The notes below the pieces were generated by a model. The model was not told the origin of the DNA, did no database searches, and saw only the letters and a program-made list of their open reading frames with translations. Source: Ga0077555 sp050250755 (GTDB lineage Bacteria; Pseudomonadota; Alphaproteobacteria; Rhizobiales; Hyphomicrobiaceae). Taken from it: a DNA stretch of 64,000 nucleotides. The stretch covers positions 67,561 through 131,560 of the forward strand of contig JBFWOB010000013.1 in the NCBI GenBank assembly GCA_050250755.1. The letters are read 5' to 3'. This document shows positions 26,336-34,570 of the stretch, piece by piece (positions within the stretch are counted from its first letter, which is position 1; each line of letters begins with the position of its first letter). A program made the translations under genes and the position numbers.

Positions 26336-28636
26336 TCAGAACTTCGCCCGCATCGTGAAGATAGCAGTCCGACCGCGGCCCGTATCTCCGGCAAAGCCGC
26401 CGGTTGCCCCGGTCGACGTGGCAGGAGTATAGGCTTCGTCGGTCACGTTGGTCACAGTTGCTCCGACCTCGATATCTGGCGTGATCTTGAACGATGTGTA
26501 GAAGTCGAGCAAGGTGTAGCCGTCGGTGTACGGGTTGCTAGGATCCGGAGCGTTTATATCTCCGATATAAGCCTTGGACGCGATGTATGTCCGTGCGCCG
26601 AGCGTCCAGCGCTGGCTGAAGAGACGAACACCTGCAGACAATGATGCAACGTGCTCAGGCACAAAGCTTTGGGCGCCAAATCCGTTGATCTGCGATGGCA
26701 GGTTCGAGTCGGTCCACGTGTACGACGCTCCAGCGAAGAAGAACCCTGCGTCATACATTCCCTGCAACTCGACGCCCTGAACTACAGACGTTCCAAAATT
26801 ATTGCAGAAATAAACCGCGAAGTCGGGCGCAAAACACGCCGTTATGTAGTTTTCGACGTCGTTATTGAAATAGTCGGCCTTGAAACGGAGAAAATCACGG
26901 GGCGTGAAGACGTGCTCAACCGAGGTGTTGAAGCCAATTTCCCAGCCCTTCTGAATTTCTGGTTCCAGAAATGGGTTCGGAAGGAACCCGGCCCGTCCGT
27001 CGCCGGGATGGGTTCCGCCGGCGAGAGACTCGCTCACAGTCGGTCCACGCATCGCTTCCGCGTAAGTGACGTACGGCATGAACCACTTGGTCGGCTTCAT
27101 CGCCAAGGTGACCTTCGGGTTGAACCGGCCCTCGCTTTTATCAATTGAGTAGGGTGAGTTAGGCGGCAAACCTGGGGGAGGATTATTGCCGGTAGCGCCG
27201 CTTCCTTGCAGAGTCCAGTAGTCATAGCGCAGGCCGGTGATGAGATCGAAGATCCCGTACGTAAATGTCGTTTGTGAAAAAGTCCCCTCAGTGCTGCTCT
27301 CGCCCGGTCCATTCACGCCGGCACCAGGGGTCGTCGTACTATTGATGACGGAAACGTCATTATGATGGTATTCATAACCGTATTCAGAGCGGATCTTTAT
27401 CCCGCCCAATCGCAGTACTGTTCGATTGGTAATGTCGAAGTTGGTTCCAATCGTGTCGATATTACGACCGGCGGACGTTCCGCCCGGACCCGAAAAGATA
27501 TTATGATAAATCATATTCGTGTCGGAGCGCGACACGTTGAGCGAAAGATCGATCAGCTCTGTATGTGTAGGACGATAGTGGTACTCTCCCTTCCATTGAT
27601 CATTGGTGACAGTCTGATCGTAGGAGTTCGCTGTGAAATCATTGCGATAGAAGACGCCACTGACCTTGAATTTCTGATCCGGGGTTAGGAGGAATTCCCC
27701 CTTCACGAGGCCAGAAACAAGATCCTGATCGGTGTAGGGGACTGTGATGCCGTCGCCGTTCTTGTAGTTGTCCGGATTACGGCCAGCAATCGCGCCTATG
27801 AATCCGACTCGGCCGTTGGTTACGGCTGCGGCTTGCATCCCGGTCCAGTTCTGGCTGTTTGTTCCATAAGACGCGGTCGAGAGCGAGCCAATCGATTGCC
27901 CGGGTTTCAGGACGTCGATGATGTCGAGCGTCCGGAAGTTCGCGGCACCGGCGAGCGCGCCCGAACCGCCAGCTGTCGAAACTGCTCCTCGGGCGATATC
28001 AACGCCCGCCAAGAGTGATGAATCGACATAGGCAAAGCCTTGCGCTTCGTGGCCGGTAAATCTGAAGTTCTGGGTGACACCGTCGATCATCATATTGACG
28101 CGACCGGAGCCCTCCATGCCGCGAATGTTCACGGCGATCCCCGGATTGTTGGTGCTTTCGCGAACCGACGTGCCGGGAACGCTACGGAGCGCCGCATTCA
28201 TGTCGCCGCCGAACGTGCCCAACTCCGCGTTACCTATAGTGCTCACCGCCGCCGGCGTTGAGTAAACCTGAGACTGCAGCGCTGCGTCCCGCGCTTCACC
28301 CGTCCGCGCAGTCGCCGCTGCCTCAGCGGGGCTCACTGGCGGTGGCGGCTGCTCGATGGCTTCGACAGGCGGTGGCTGCGGTTGCGGCGCGCGCCTTGCC
28401 TGCTGTGGTCGGCGCTTCGCGGCTGGAGCAGTTTTCACCGCGGCCTTTGGTGGCGGCGCCTTGGTCTGGGGCCTCGGCGTTTCAACTGTCACCTCGGGCA
28501 GATTCGGCGCTTGTTGAGCGGCGGCGCTGTGCGCGAGGGCAATCGATAACGCAGCGAGGCTGCTCGCCGCGGTAAGTCCGAGCGCGAAGGCTCGTATGTA
28601 GTGGTTAGTCCGGCCGTGATCATCCGAAACTTGCAT
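26336..28636 (-). CDS. hmuR: TonB-dependent heme receptor HmuR type
   Basis: Outer-membrane heme receptor, 766 residues. A signal peptide ends SAAAQQ. It is followed by a TonB-box-like LPEVTVETP, an extended Pro/Ala/Lys-rich linker (about residues 52-105), a plug domain with VPGTSVRE, VNIRGMEGSGRVNMMIDG and FVDSSLL-like segments (VDSSLLAGVDIARG), and a barrel ending TMRAKF. YAEAMRGPTVSES and FLPNPFLEPEIQKGWEIG match the conserved FRAP/NPNL region of heme receptors. Heme as substrate is supported by family and context. It is divergent from the IsdG-like gene, with about 400 bp between. Confidence 0.92.
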   Translation of the reverse strand: MQVSDDHGRTNHYIRAFALGLTAASSLAALSIALAHSAAAQQAPNLPEVTVETPRPQTKAPPPKAAVKTAPAAKRRPQQARRAPQPQPPPVEAIEQPPPPVSPAEAAATARTGEARDAALQSQVYSTPAAVSTIGNAELGTFGGDMNAALRSVPGTSVRESTNNPGIAVNIRGMEGSGRVNMMIDGVTQNFRFTGHEAQGFAYVDSSLLAGVDIARGAVSTAGGSGALAGAANFRTLDIIDVLKPGQSIGSLSTASYGTNSQNWTGMQAAAVTNGRVGFIGAIAGRNPDNYKNGDGITVPYTDQDLVSGLVKGEFLLTPDQKFKVSGVFYRNDFTANSYDQTVTNDQWKGEYHYRPTHTELIDLSLNVSRSDTNMIYHNIFSGPGGTSAGRNIDTIGTNFDITNRTVLRLGGIKIRSEYGYEYHHNDVSVINSTTTPGAGVNGPGESSTEGTFSQTTFTYGIFDLITGLRYDYWTLQGSGATGNNPPPGLPPNSPYSIDKSEGRFNPKVTLAMKPTKWFMPYVTYAEAMRGPTVSESLAGGTHPGDGRAGFLPNPFLEPEIQKGWEIGFNTSVEHVFTPRDFLRFKADYFNNDVENYITACFAPDFAVYFCNNFGTSVVQGVELQGMYDAGFFFAGASYTWTDSNLPSQINGFGAQSFVPEHVASLSAGVRLFSQRWTLGARTYIASKAYIGDINAPDPSNPYTDGYTLLDFYTSFKITPDIEVGATVTNVTDEAYTPATSTGATGGFAGDTGRGRTAIFTMRAKF

Positions 28637-28800
28637 TTAACCCCCCATGCGCGTGCGCGAATGCATCGAACCGAGCTGGCTTTCCGAGGCGGGAGGCACT
28701 CGAATGGCTGGCACAACGTGTGGAGGAGCTGTGGATGATCCCACCCCTGAACCTGATTCCACACTCCTCACGAACCATCGTTGGATGACAAAACAATACT

Positions 28801-28816
28801 CAAGTTGTCAACATTG
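28801..28816. promoter_or_regulatory. Near-palindrome in the hmuR / IsdG-like divergent region
   Basis: CAAGTTGTCAACATTG at 28801-28816 is nearly symmetric about T28808 with a GTTG-T-CAAC core. The minus strand contains a -35-like TTGACA in the same site. It lies in the 396-bp divergent gap 28637-29032, which must hold heme-locus control. It does not match the Irr ICE consensus, and the regulator is not known. No other feature was found in the gap. Confidence 0.35.
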
Positions 28817-29032
28817 AAGCGCGACGTCGCGTGGCATGTGCGGCGCGCCGTGGTAAAATTATTACAATCGAGGTGAGGTGCGGTTATCTCGTCGTAATTG
28901 CGACCGCGTAATAGAGACCGCCAAGCCAGGATGACCTAAGCCGAGTAATCCAGTTTGTTCTTGACGTTGGTCGTGAACAATAAGTAGCGTGCGCCCTTCA
29001 GAAACAAAACTCTGCCAGCGGATGGGGCGCGC

Positions 29033-29380
29033 ATGTATATCGCTATGAATCGGTTCAAAGTTGCAAAGGGTTCCGAAGAGAATTTCGAGCAGCTGTGGCT
29101 GACCCGCGACAGCACCTTGCATGAGCTGCCGGGGTTTATCGAGTTTCATTTGCTCAAGGGGCCGCAGCGCGAAGATCACGTGCTTTATTCATCGCACACC
29201 GTTTGGCGCTCCGTCGGCGATTTCGAGAACTGGACGAAGTCCGAGCAGTTCCGCGCGGCACACGCCAATGCCGGTAACAGCGCTATCCGCCCGTTATATC
29301 TCGGTCACCCCGAGTTCGAAGGTTTCCAGGTCCTGCAGGAAATTTCCTCGGATGGCTCGAAGAAGAGCATTGCGGCCTAA
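29033..29380 (+). CDS. IsdG-type heme-degrading monooxygenase (HmuQ/HmuD-like)
   Basis: A 115-residue ABM-fold enzyme predicted to open the porphyrin ring of imported heme and release iron. The residues that form the IsdG active site align by number: Asn6 (MYIAMNRF), Trp67 (DFENWTKS) and His77 (FRAAHAN). In IsdG they are Asn7, Trp67 and His77. The context, divergent from the heme receptor and followed by hutX, is the same as rhizobial hmuQ/hmuD genes. No signal peptide is present, so it acts in the cytoplasm. Confidence 0.88.
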   Translation: MYIAMNRFKVAKGSEENFEQLWLTRDSTLHELPGFIEFHLLKGPQREDHVLYSSHTVWRSVGDFENWTKSEQFRAAHANAGNSAIRPLYLGHPEFEGFQVLQEISSDGSKKSIAA

Positions 29381-29399
29381 GCCGGTGGGATGCTGACCA

Positions 29400-29912
29400 A
29401 TGTCCGTTGCCTCTGCGTCCGATGGCACCTCTCTTGCCGAGAGACTGGCCGAGAATCCGGATGGTGTGCTCGAGCGGATTGCCGCTGAGCATGGTGTCTC
29501 GACAAGAGACGTGGTCGCCGCGCTGCCGGAAGCCCATCAAAGCTTCATTGCAGGCGATCGCTTTCAAGAGGTGATGACGGCCCTCGAGGCGTGGGGAGAA
29601 GTGCTCTTCATCGTCCACACGCCTGACATCGTTCTGGAGTGCGTCGGACGTATTCCTCCGGGCACGATTGGCCGAGGGTACTACAATCTCCACGGCGACA
29701 GCCCGATCGGGGGGCACATCCGATACGAATCGTGCGACTCGATCGCCTTTGTCTCCAGGCCGTTCATGGGACGGCAATCGTGCTCGATCCAATTCTTCAA
29801 TGCGGCCGGCGAAGCAATGTTCAAGGTGTTTGTCCGTCGGGACGCCGAGCGCAACCTCCTGCAGGATCAGGTTGCACTCTTCGAGGCCTTGCGGACGCGT
29901 TTGGCGGGGTGA
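29400..29912 (+). CDS. hutX: Cytosolic heme utilisation carrier HutX
   Basis: A 170-residue cytoplasmic heme-binding protein of the HutX/HuvX family, which passes imported heme to a degrading enzyme. Family features are the N-terminal helical part with LAENPDGVLERIAAEHGVS and a later beta-rich core: LFIVHTPDIVLECVG, GYYNLHGDSPIGGHI and SCSIQFFNAAGEAMFKVFV. It is 19 bases after the IsdG-like gene, so the two form a heme-processing operon. Confidence 0.9.
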   Translation: MSVASASDGTSLAERLAENPDGVLERIAAEHGVSTRDVVAALPEAHQSFIAGDRFQEVMTALEAWGEVLFIVHTPDIVLECVGRIPPGTIGRGYYNLHGDSPIGGHIRYESCDSIAFVSRPFMGRQSCSIQFFNAAGEAMFKVFVRRDAERNLLQDQVALFEALRTRLAG

Positions 29913-30054
29913 TATCGGACGCGCGCTGCGGCGTGTGGACATCACACCGCAGCGCCGCCCGTCGTCGCGCCGGCTACCTTGAGCGGACCGACATTGGGCA
30001 TTGGATTCAAACGGGTGAGACAAATAGTGCTGCCAGATATTCGGTCGGCATTTC

Positions 30055-30083
30055 TTGACTATCGAAATATAGATTGAGATAAC
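30055..30083 (+). promoter_or_regulatory. Candidate promoter for exbB-exbD-tonB
   Basis: TTGACT at 30055-30060 is followed after 17 bases by GATAAC at 30078-30083. The AT-rich segment (CGAAATATAGATT) contrasts with its surroundings and lies about 60 bp before exbB. It indicates that the energy genes can be transcribed independently of hutX. Confidence 0.4.
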
Positions 30084-30144
30084 CCCACTGCGACACCCAT
30101 AGAGGGACGTCCGCCGAAGCCAACGTTGGCGAGTTGAAAGGGCT

Positions 30145-31470
30145 ATGCTCTCAATGGTGCGACGCAAACTGACCCGAGACCCCGGATCTTCAAACAGTTC
30201 CCGCAAGGGAAGGGTTGTCACGGCTGTGCGCCGTTCAGGGATGGCCCCGGCTCTGCTGCTGGCCATGCTGATGGGCTACACGTGTTGGATTTCAGCGGTT
30301 TCGGCCCAGGAGAGCTCGAGTCCGCCGGCAACGAATGTTCCGGCCGCGGATCGGACGCAAGATACGTGGGCGCCAGTGCAGGGGGCGACTCCGGTGCAGG
30401 AGACGCCGAAGATTGCTGAGCCGTCGCCGGCTGCGCCGATGTTCCGGGCTCCGGCGACAATGGCGCCACAAGGGATCGAACCACAGAGCGCGACGCCACA
30501 AACTGGCGCGTCTCAGGCAGAGCAGCCCGACCCGGCAGCGGCGCCAATGGCGTCACCGGGCGCGCCCGCGACCCAATCAACGGCTGACTCGCCAGCCGAG
30601 CCTTCGGCCGCGGTGTCGCCGTCAACAAGTGCATCTTCTTCGACCGAGGCCCCAGCAGCAGGCGCACCGGCCGCCGCGACGTCGGAGCAGCACTCAGCCG
30701 GCGCAGGCGCAACTCAAGGGCCGCAGGCGGCCAAAAAAAGCGGCGCCGAGAACCATCCATATGCGCTTCCAAGCGAGCTATCGCCTTGGGGTATGTTCCT
30801 GGCGGCGGACATTGTCGTCAAAACCGTCATGATTGGGCTCGCGGTAGCATCGTTTTTGGTCTGGACGATATGGATCGCCAAGACCGTACAGCTGGCGGTC
30901 GGGCGTCGCAGGTTTTCGGCTGACCTTCGCGCGATCCGTTCTCAGCCATCTCTCAACTCTGCCCTTGATGCGGTGCGCCAGCGTAAATCGCTGGCATCCG
31001 CCATGCTGGAAGTCGCCCTGCGGGAAAGGCAAACCTCAGGCGGTGCTCTGAGGCCCGGCTCGCTCGATCGAATCCGGTCCCGACTTAGCGAGATCGAACT
31101 CGGCGTTTCGCGCGATATCCGTGGCGGTATGAGTTTTCTGGCGACGGTCGCGGCAACGGCTCCGTTCATTGGTCTGTTCGGCACCGTCTGGGGCATCATG
31201 AACAGCTTCATCGGCATCTCGAAGTCGCAGACGACGAACCTTGCCGTGGTAGCTCCAGGCATCGCCGAGGCCCTGCTTGCAACGGCGATCGGTCTTGTTG
31301 CTGCGATTCCCGCGGTGATCCTCTACAATAACCTTGGAAAGGGTGTGAGCGCCTATAGGCGACTCTCGCGCGAGACTCGAGGTGAAGTCGAGCGTATTGC
31401 ATCGCGTGAGCTGGACGAGCCGGCGACGGACTATCGTCGATATCCAGGCTTGGCAGCAGCAGCGGAGTAG
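30145..31470 (+). CDS. exbB: ExbB proton-channel subunit with long Pro/Ala-rich N-terminus
   Basis: Inner-membrane motor subunit that with ExbD uses the proton gradient to energise TonB, 441 residues. Residues 1-52 hold a signal-like hydrophobic segment ending SAVSAQ. It is followed by about 150 residues of Pro/Ala/Ser/Gln-rich sequence, probably periplasmic. The ExbB core begins near residue 205: TM1 ADIVVKTVMIGLAVASFLVW, TM2 TAPFIGLFGTVWGIMNSFIG, TM3 with EALLATAIGLVAAIPAVILY. The long extension is typical of alphaproteobacterial ExbB. It is 5 bases before exbD. Confidence 0.93.
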   Translation: MLSMVRRKLTRDPGSSNSSRKGRVVTAVRRSGMAPALLLAMLMGYTCWISAVSAQESSSPPATNVPAADRTQDTWAPVQGATPVQETPKIAEPSPAAPMFRAPATMAPQGIEPQSATPQTGASQAEQPDPAAAPMASPGAPATQSTADSPAEPSAAVSPSTSASSSTEAPAAGAPAAATSEQHSAGAGATQGPQAAKKSGAENHPYALPSELSPWGMFLAADIVVKTVMIGLAVASFLVWTIWIAKTVQLAVGRRRFSADLRAIRSQPSLNSALDAVRQRKSLASAMLEVALRERQTSGGALRPGSLDRIRSRLSEIELGVSRDIRGGMSFLATVAATAPFIGLFGTVWGIMNSFIGISKSQTTNLAVVAPGIAEALLATAIGLVAAIPAVILYNNLGKGVSAYRRLSRETRGEVERIASRELDEPATDYRRYPGLAAAAE

Positions 31471-31475
31471 CTCTG

Positions 31476-31937
31476 GTGGCGGGGAGCGTTCAGGACAGCG
31501 ACGACGATCTCGATGATCTCGACGAGAACAGCGAGATCAACATTACGCCGTTTATCGACGTAATGCTCGTCTTGCTGATCATTTTCATGGTGGCGGCACC
31601 GCTCTCGACGGTCGATGTGCAGGTCAACCTGCCAGTCGCGACGGCAAAGCCGCAGCCGAGACCGGAAAAGCCTGTATTTGTGACGCTCAAGGCTGATCGC
31701 ACCCTGGCCGTTGGCGAGGCTGCGGTCGAGCGAAGGGCGCTTGTCTCGAGGTTGGACGATGCCACGCACAGCAATCGCGAGGCGCGGCTTTTCCTCAGAG
31801 CCGACAAGGATGTGAACTACGGCGAGGTGCTTGGCGTGCTCGATCAGATGCGGGCCGCTGGGTATCTCAAGGTTGGTTTGGTCGCGCTTGAGGCCGTCGG
31901 TAGCCAACCTCCATCTGCGGGTTCCGGAGCACGCTGA
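31476..31937 (+). CDS. exbD: ExbD biopolymer transport protein
   Basis: Inner-membrane stator partner of ExbB, 153 residues. A short acidic cytoplasmic head leads to the single TM with the essential aspartate, INITPFIDVMLVLLIIFMVA (Asp near residue 28). A periplasmic domain with FLRADKDVNYGEVLGVLDQM follows. The start is GTG at 31476, 5 bases after the exbB stop. The end overlaps tonB by one base (TGATG). Confidence 0.94.
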   Translation: MAGSVQDSDDDLDDLDENSEINITPFIDVMLVLLIIFMVAAPLSTVDVQVNLPVATAKPQPRPEKPVFVTLKADRTLAVGEAAVERRALVSRLDDATHSNREARLFLRADKDVNYGEVLGVLDQMRAAGYLKVGLVALEAVGSQPPSAGSGAR

Positions 31938-32758
31938 TGCTGCAACTCGAGGCGCCACGTACCAAGTTCGCAAGATGGGCAATCGCCTTCGGATTGGTGG
32001 CAGCCGTCCATGGCGGAGCATTGGCGTTCGTTTTGCGTCCCGAACCGGTCGATGATTGGGAAAGCCAGGCCGGCGGTGCCTTCATCATCGAGCTTTCGCC
32101 CATCACGGCATCGCCCAGCGAGGAAAACCACGAGATCGCGGTCGGCGAGAAGAGCGCGGAAATCGCGCCCGTTGCAGCTTCAGCGCCCCAGGTTGCTTCG
32201 GTCGCCGAGCCAGTACCTGTCGACGAACCCATCTTGCCGGAAACCACGGAGCCACCGCCCGACGATGCGGTGGCCAAGCGTCCCGAGGAGAAGCTTCCCG
32301 AAGAGGAGAAGCCCCCTGAGGAAAGCGCCGCACAAGCCGAGGACGCGCCCGCCGTTGCACCGGTTGCGGCGAGCGAGGCTGCTGCCCCGCAAAAGATCGA
32401 GAACGCCACCGAGACATCCGATGTTCCGAAGGGCGCGAACGTCGGTCTGTCACGCGTCGACCGCCAAGCCATCCAGAATTGGCAGCGCGATCTCGTGGTG
32501 CATATCAATAAGAAGAAGAGGTATCCGGCGAAGGCACGGGAGGCCCGTCAGCACGGCATCGTCACTGTCGCTTTCACGATGGATCGCAAGGGGCAACTCG
32601 TGCGCGTCGCCATCTTCAAGGGGGCGGGGTACGAGGCGCTGGATGAGGCGGCTATCGATATGCTCAAGCGCGCCAATCCGCTACCGACCCCGCCGGACGC
32701 GATGGTCGGCGAGACGTTCGAGTTCGTCGTTCCCGTACGATTCCGCTGGAAAGACTGA
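31937..32758 (+). CDS. tonB: TonB energy transducer
   Basis: Periplasm-spanning protein that couples ExbBD to TonB-dependent receptors, 273 residues. The N-terminal anchor is ARWAIAFGLVAAVHGGALAF. A long acidic/proline linker (about residues 50-165) with PEEKLPEEEKPPEE-type repeats follows. The C-terminal TonB domain has RYPAKAREARQHGIVTVAFT and ends VVPVRFRWKD. It can serve both the B12 and heme receptors in this window. Its gene is translationally coupled to exbD. Confidence 0.94.
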   Translation: MLQLEAPRTKFARWAIAFGLVAAVHGGALAFVLRPEPVDDWESQAGGAFIIELSPITASPSEENHEIAVGEKSAEIAPVAASAPQVASVAEPVPVDEPILPETTEPPPDDAVAKRPEEKLPEEEKPPEESAAQAEDAPAVAPVAASEAAAPQKIENATETSDVPKGANVGLSRVDRQAIQNWQRDLVVHINKKKRYPAKAREARQHGIVTVAFTMDRKGQLVRVAIFKGAGYEALDEAAIDMLKRANPLPTPPDAMVGETFEFVVPVRFRWKD

Positions 32759-32783
32759 GCACACCACGCCGCCCGACTTCCTC

Positions 32784-33533
32784 TTAAGCCTGCGGACGCT
32801 TTGCCAGCGCTACGAGAGTTGGGCGTAGCTCGTCGGGCGATTGGAGCGATTGATCAAACCACAGGCGCGCGATTTCATCGCCGCAAACGAGGTCGAGACC
32901 TTCAGGGTCCAGACACGCGAGTTTCCAACCGCTCTCTTTCCTGCCGACGCTCGCTGCATAGCGGTCGACGGCGTCTGCATGGTCCGAATTCATGTGGGCC
33001 ACGGCGCCGGCCTCGGCGACCTCGAGCTGCTCAAATCCCGCCATCGGACACGCGAGATCGGCAGCTTGTGGGGCGAAGGCTTTGCCGAAGCCGCCATTGA
33101 GGGATGCGCGTGTAATAGCGAAGCGCCAGAACGCGAAATCAGGAAAATCGACATAGAGAGAACTCTTCGGATGCCGCATCAGGTAGCGGGCCTTGACGCG
33201 GTCGCGCTCTACCCCTTCGGTCAATTTTTCTGCGCGACCAATCAATGTGATACGCGGATACGCCAGTGGGTCTCCTTTACCCGGCTCGCCGACCAGCAAG
33301 GAACACCGCGGGTCTGACTCCAGATTGGTGAAATGTCCGGAGAGCCGAGAAATGAGGAAGATTGGGTCGCCGCCCATCGTGGTCGCCAGGCTGACGCGGC
33401 TAGCCGCGGGCGATCCATCTATCGGGTCCAGCGTGGCGAGCGACGCGTAGCGACCCTTGCGCACCAGGTTCTTAGCGAGGCGGCGAGCCTCGTCGTCCAC
33501 CGGTTGGAGAACGTCCTTCTTCTTCTCGGTCAT
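32784..33533 (-). CDS. HugZ-like heme utilisation protein (FMN-split-barrel plus DUF2470)
   Basis: A 249-residue protein with an N-terminal pyridoxamine-phosphate-oxidase-like split barrel (residues about 10-150: YASLATLDPIDGSPAASRV, SLLVGEPGKGDPLAYPR). The C-terminal DUF2470-type domain carries HMNSDHADAVDRYA. This is the HugZ/HutZ arrangement, whose members bind and in some species degrade heme. ATG 33533 has AGGAAGGCAAGAG before it. It converges with tonB at the end of the heme region. The same fold also covers general flavin-binding proteins, so heme oxygenase activity is inferred from context. Confidence 0.8.
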   Translation of the reverse strand: MTEKKKDVLQPVDDEARRLAKNLVRKGRYASLATLDPIDGSPAASRVSLATTMGGDPIFLISRLSGHFTNLESDPRCSLLVGEPGKGDPLAYPRITLIGRAEKLTEGVERDRVKARYLMRHPKSSLYVDFPDFAFWRFAITRASLNGGFGKAFAPQAADLACPMAGFEQLEVAEAGAVAHMNSDHADAVDRYAASVGRKESGWKLACLDPEGLDLVCGDEIARLWFDQSLQSPDELRPTLVALAKRPQA

Positions 33534-34001
33534 CTCTTGCCTTCCTGCTGAGCCCTGCGCTCGTGCGGACACACGCAATGCGACACGCCCGGCCCGCCTG
33601 TGGCGTCACATCCGCATCGGCTTGCTCGACGTTTCGCAGCGGAGAAGACAATTCTGCATGCGCAGAGTCAAGAAATGTCACGTTTGGAAATGCCTCGGAT
33701 GCGAGTGTTCGTCCGGAACGTGCGGATCATGCAACTCACCGCGATTAATCTGCTGCGGCCTGCATCTAATTCTTGACAAACGACGTAATGTTTTTGCAGA
33801 ATTGTAACGGTTCTAATGTTGCGTCAAAATGCTGACGGGACGTGGGAACACCAATGGGAGGGGATTTCCTGGGCGAGCTAGCGGTGTAGACGCTCCCTGC
33901 CAACAGGAAATCGAAGGCGCTGTAATCGCGCCTCAGTTTCGGGAGGGGTCCTGCGTGAACGCGGGGCCTGTTGCGGAGCGTCAAACCGATAGGCGATTGG
34001 C
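33534..34001. other. Intergenic region before the Rrf2 regulator
   Basis: This 468-bp divergent gap between the hugZ-like gene and the Rrf2 gene contains no convincing gene. TTGACA at 33773-33778 sits in an AT-rich patch but lacks a well-spaced -10. An imperfect inverted element, AGAA with TTCT nine bases later, follows near 33800. This is possible operator sequence for the regulator. Confidence 0.4.
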
Positions 34002-34496
34002 ATGCGACTGAACAAATCGACGGGTCACGCTATCCGTATCATGATCGAGTGCTCGCGAGCCCAGTCTCGTTTGGTCAAGGTCGCCGATCTCGCGGCGGGC
34101 CTGGATCTGAGCATGCAGAATGTCTTCAAGATCGTGCACATTCTATCGCGCGCGCAACTGGTGGCTTGCACGAGGGGGCGGCATGGCGGCGTGAGATTAG
34201 CGCGTGACGCCGATACAATTCGGCTTGGCGACGTCGTACGGGCGATGGAAGCCACCGATCTTGCCGAGGATGATCGGCTGCCGCCCGTGGGCGAGCGCCG
34301 CTCCGGCGCAGCCGATGTCAACCAGGCGCTCGAACTTGCACTCGAGGCGTTCATCGATGTTCTCGATCGTCACACGCTGGCGGCGATGGCGGGCCGTTTC
34401 CCGCTGAACGAGAGCGCTGTGCAGCCTAGCGAAGATTCGAGCTCCAGGCGCCGAAGCCGTACCGTGCGCGGAGCCCCGGCCACCGCGCACCGGTAA
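34002..34496 (+). CDS. Rrf2-family regulator lacking Fe-S cysteines
   Basis: A 164-residue DNA-binding protein. The N-terminal winged helix is typical Rrf2: MRLNKSTGHAIRIMIECSRA, VADLAAGLDLSMQNVFKIVH, then the wing RGRHGGVRLARDAD. Rrf2 members with iron-sulfur clusters (RirA, NsrR, IscR) carry three Cys near residues 90-105. Here that region reads DRLPPVGERRSGA, with none. The only Cys are at 17 and 56. It is therefore unlikely to bind a cluster in the usual way. Its neighbours (heme locus, opgGH) do not fix its target. Confidence 0.85.
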   Translation: MRLNKSTGHAIRIMIECSRAQSRLVKVADLAAGLDLSMQNVFKIVHILSRAQLVACTRGRHGGVRLARDADTIRLGDVVRAMEATDLAEDDRLPPVGERRSGAADVNQALELALEAFIDVLDRHTLAAMAGRFPLNESAVQPSEDSSSRRRSRTVRGAPATAHR

Positions 34497-34570
34497 TGCA
34501 TCCGATCGGCCGAAACCGGCCTGCACGGCCGCGCGTCGTTGTGTGTGGCGATGTCCGATGTCGCTTCACC

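Noticed and set aside
28801..28816. Irr (ICE) box in the heme control region
   Set aside because: The near-palindrome does not match TTTAGAA-N3-TTCTAAA; kept only as an unassigned operator candidate.
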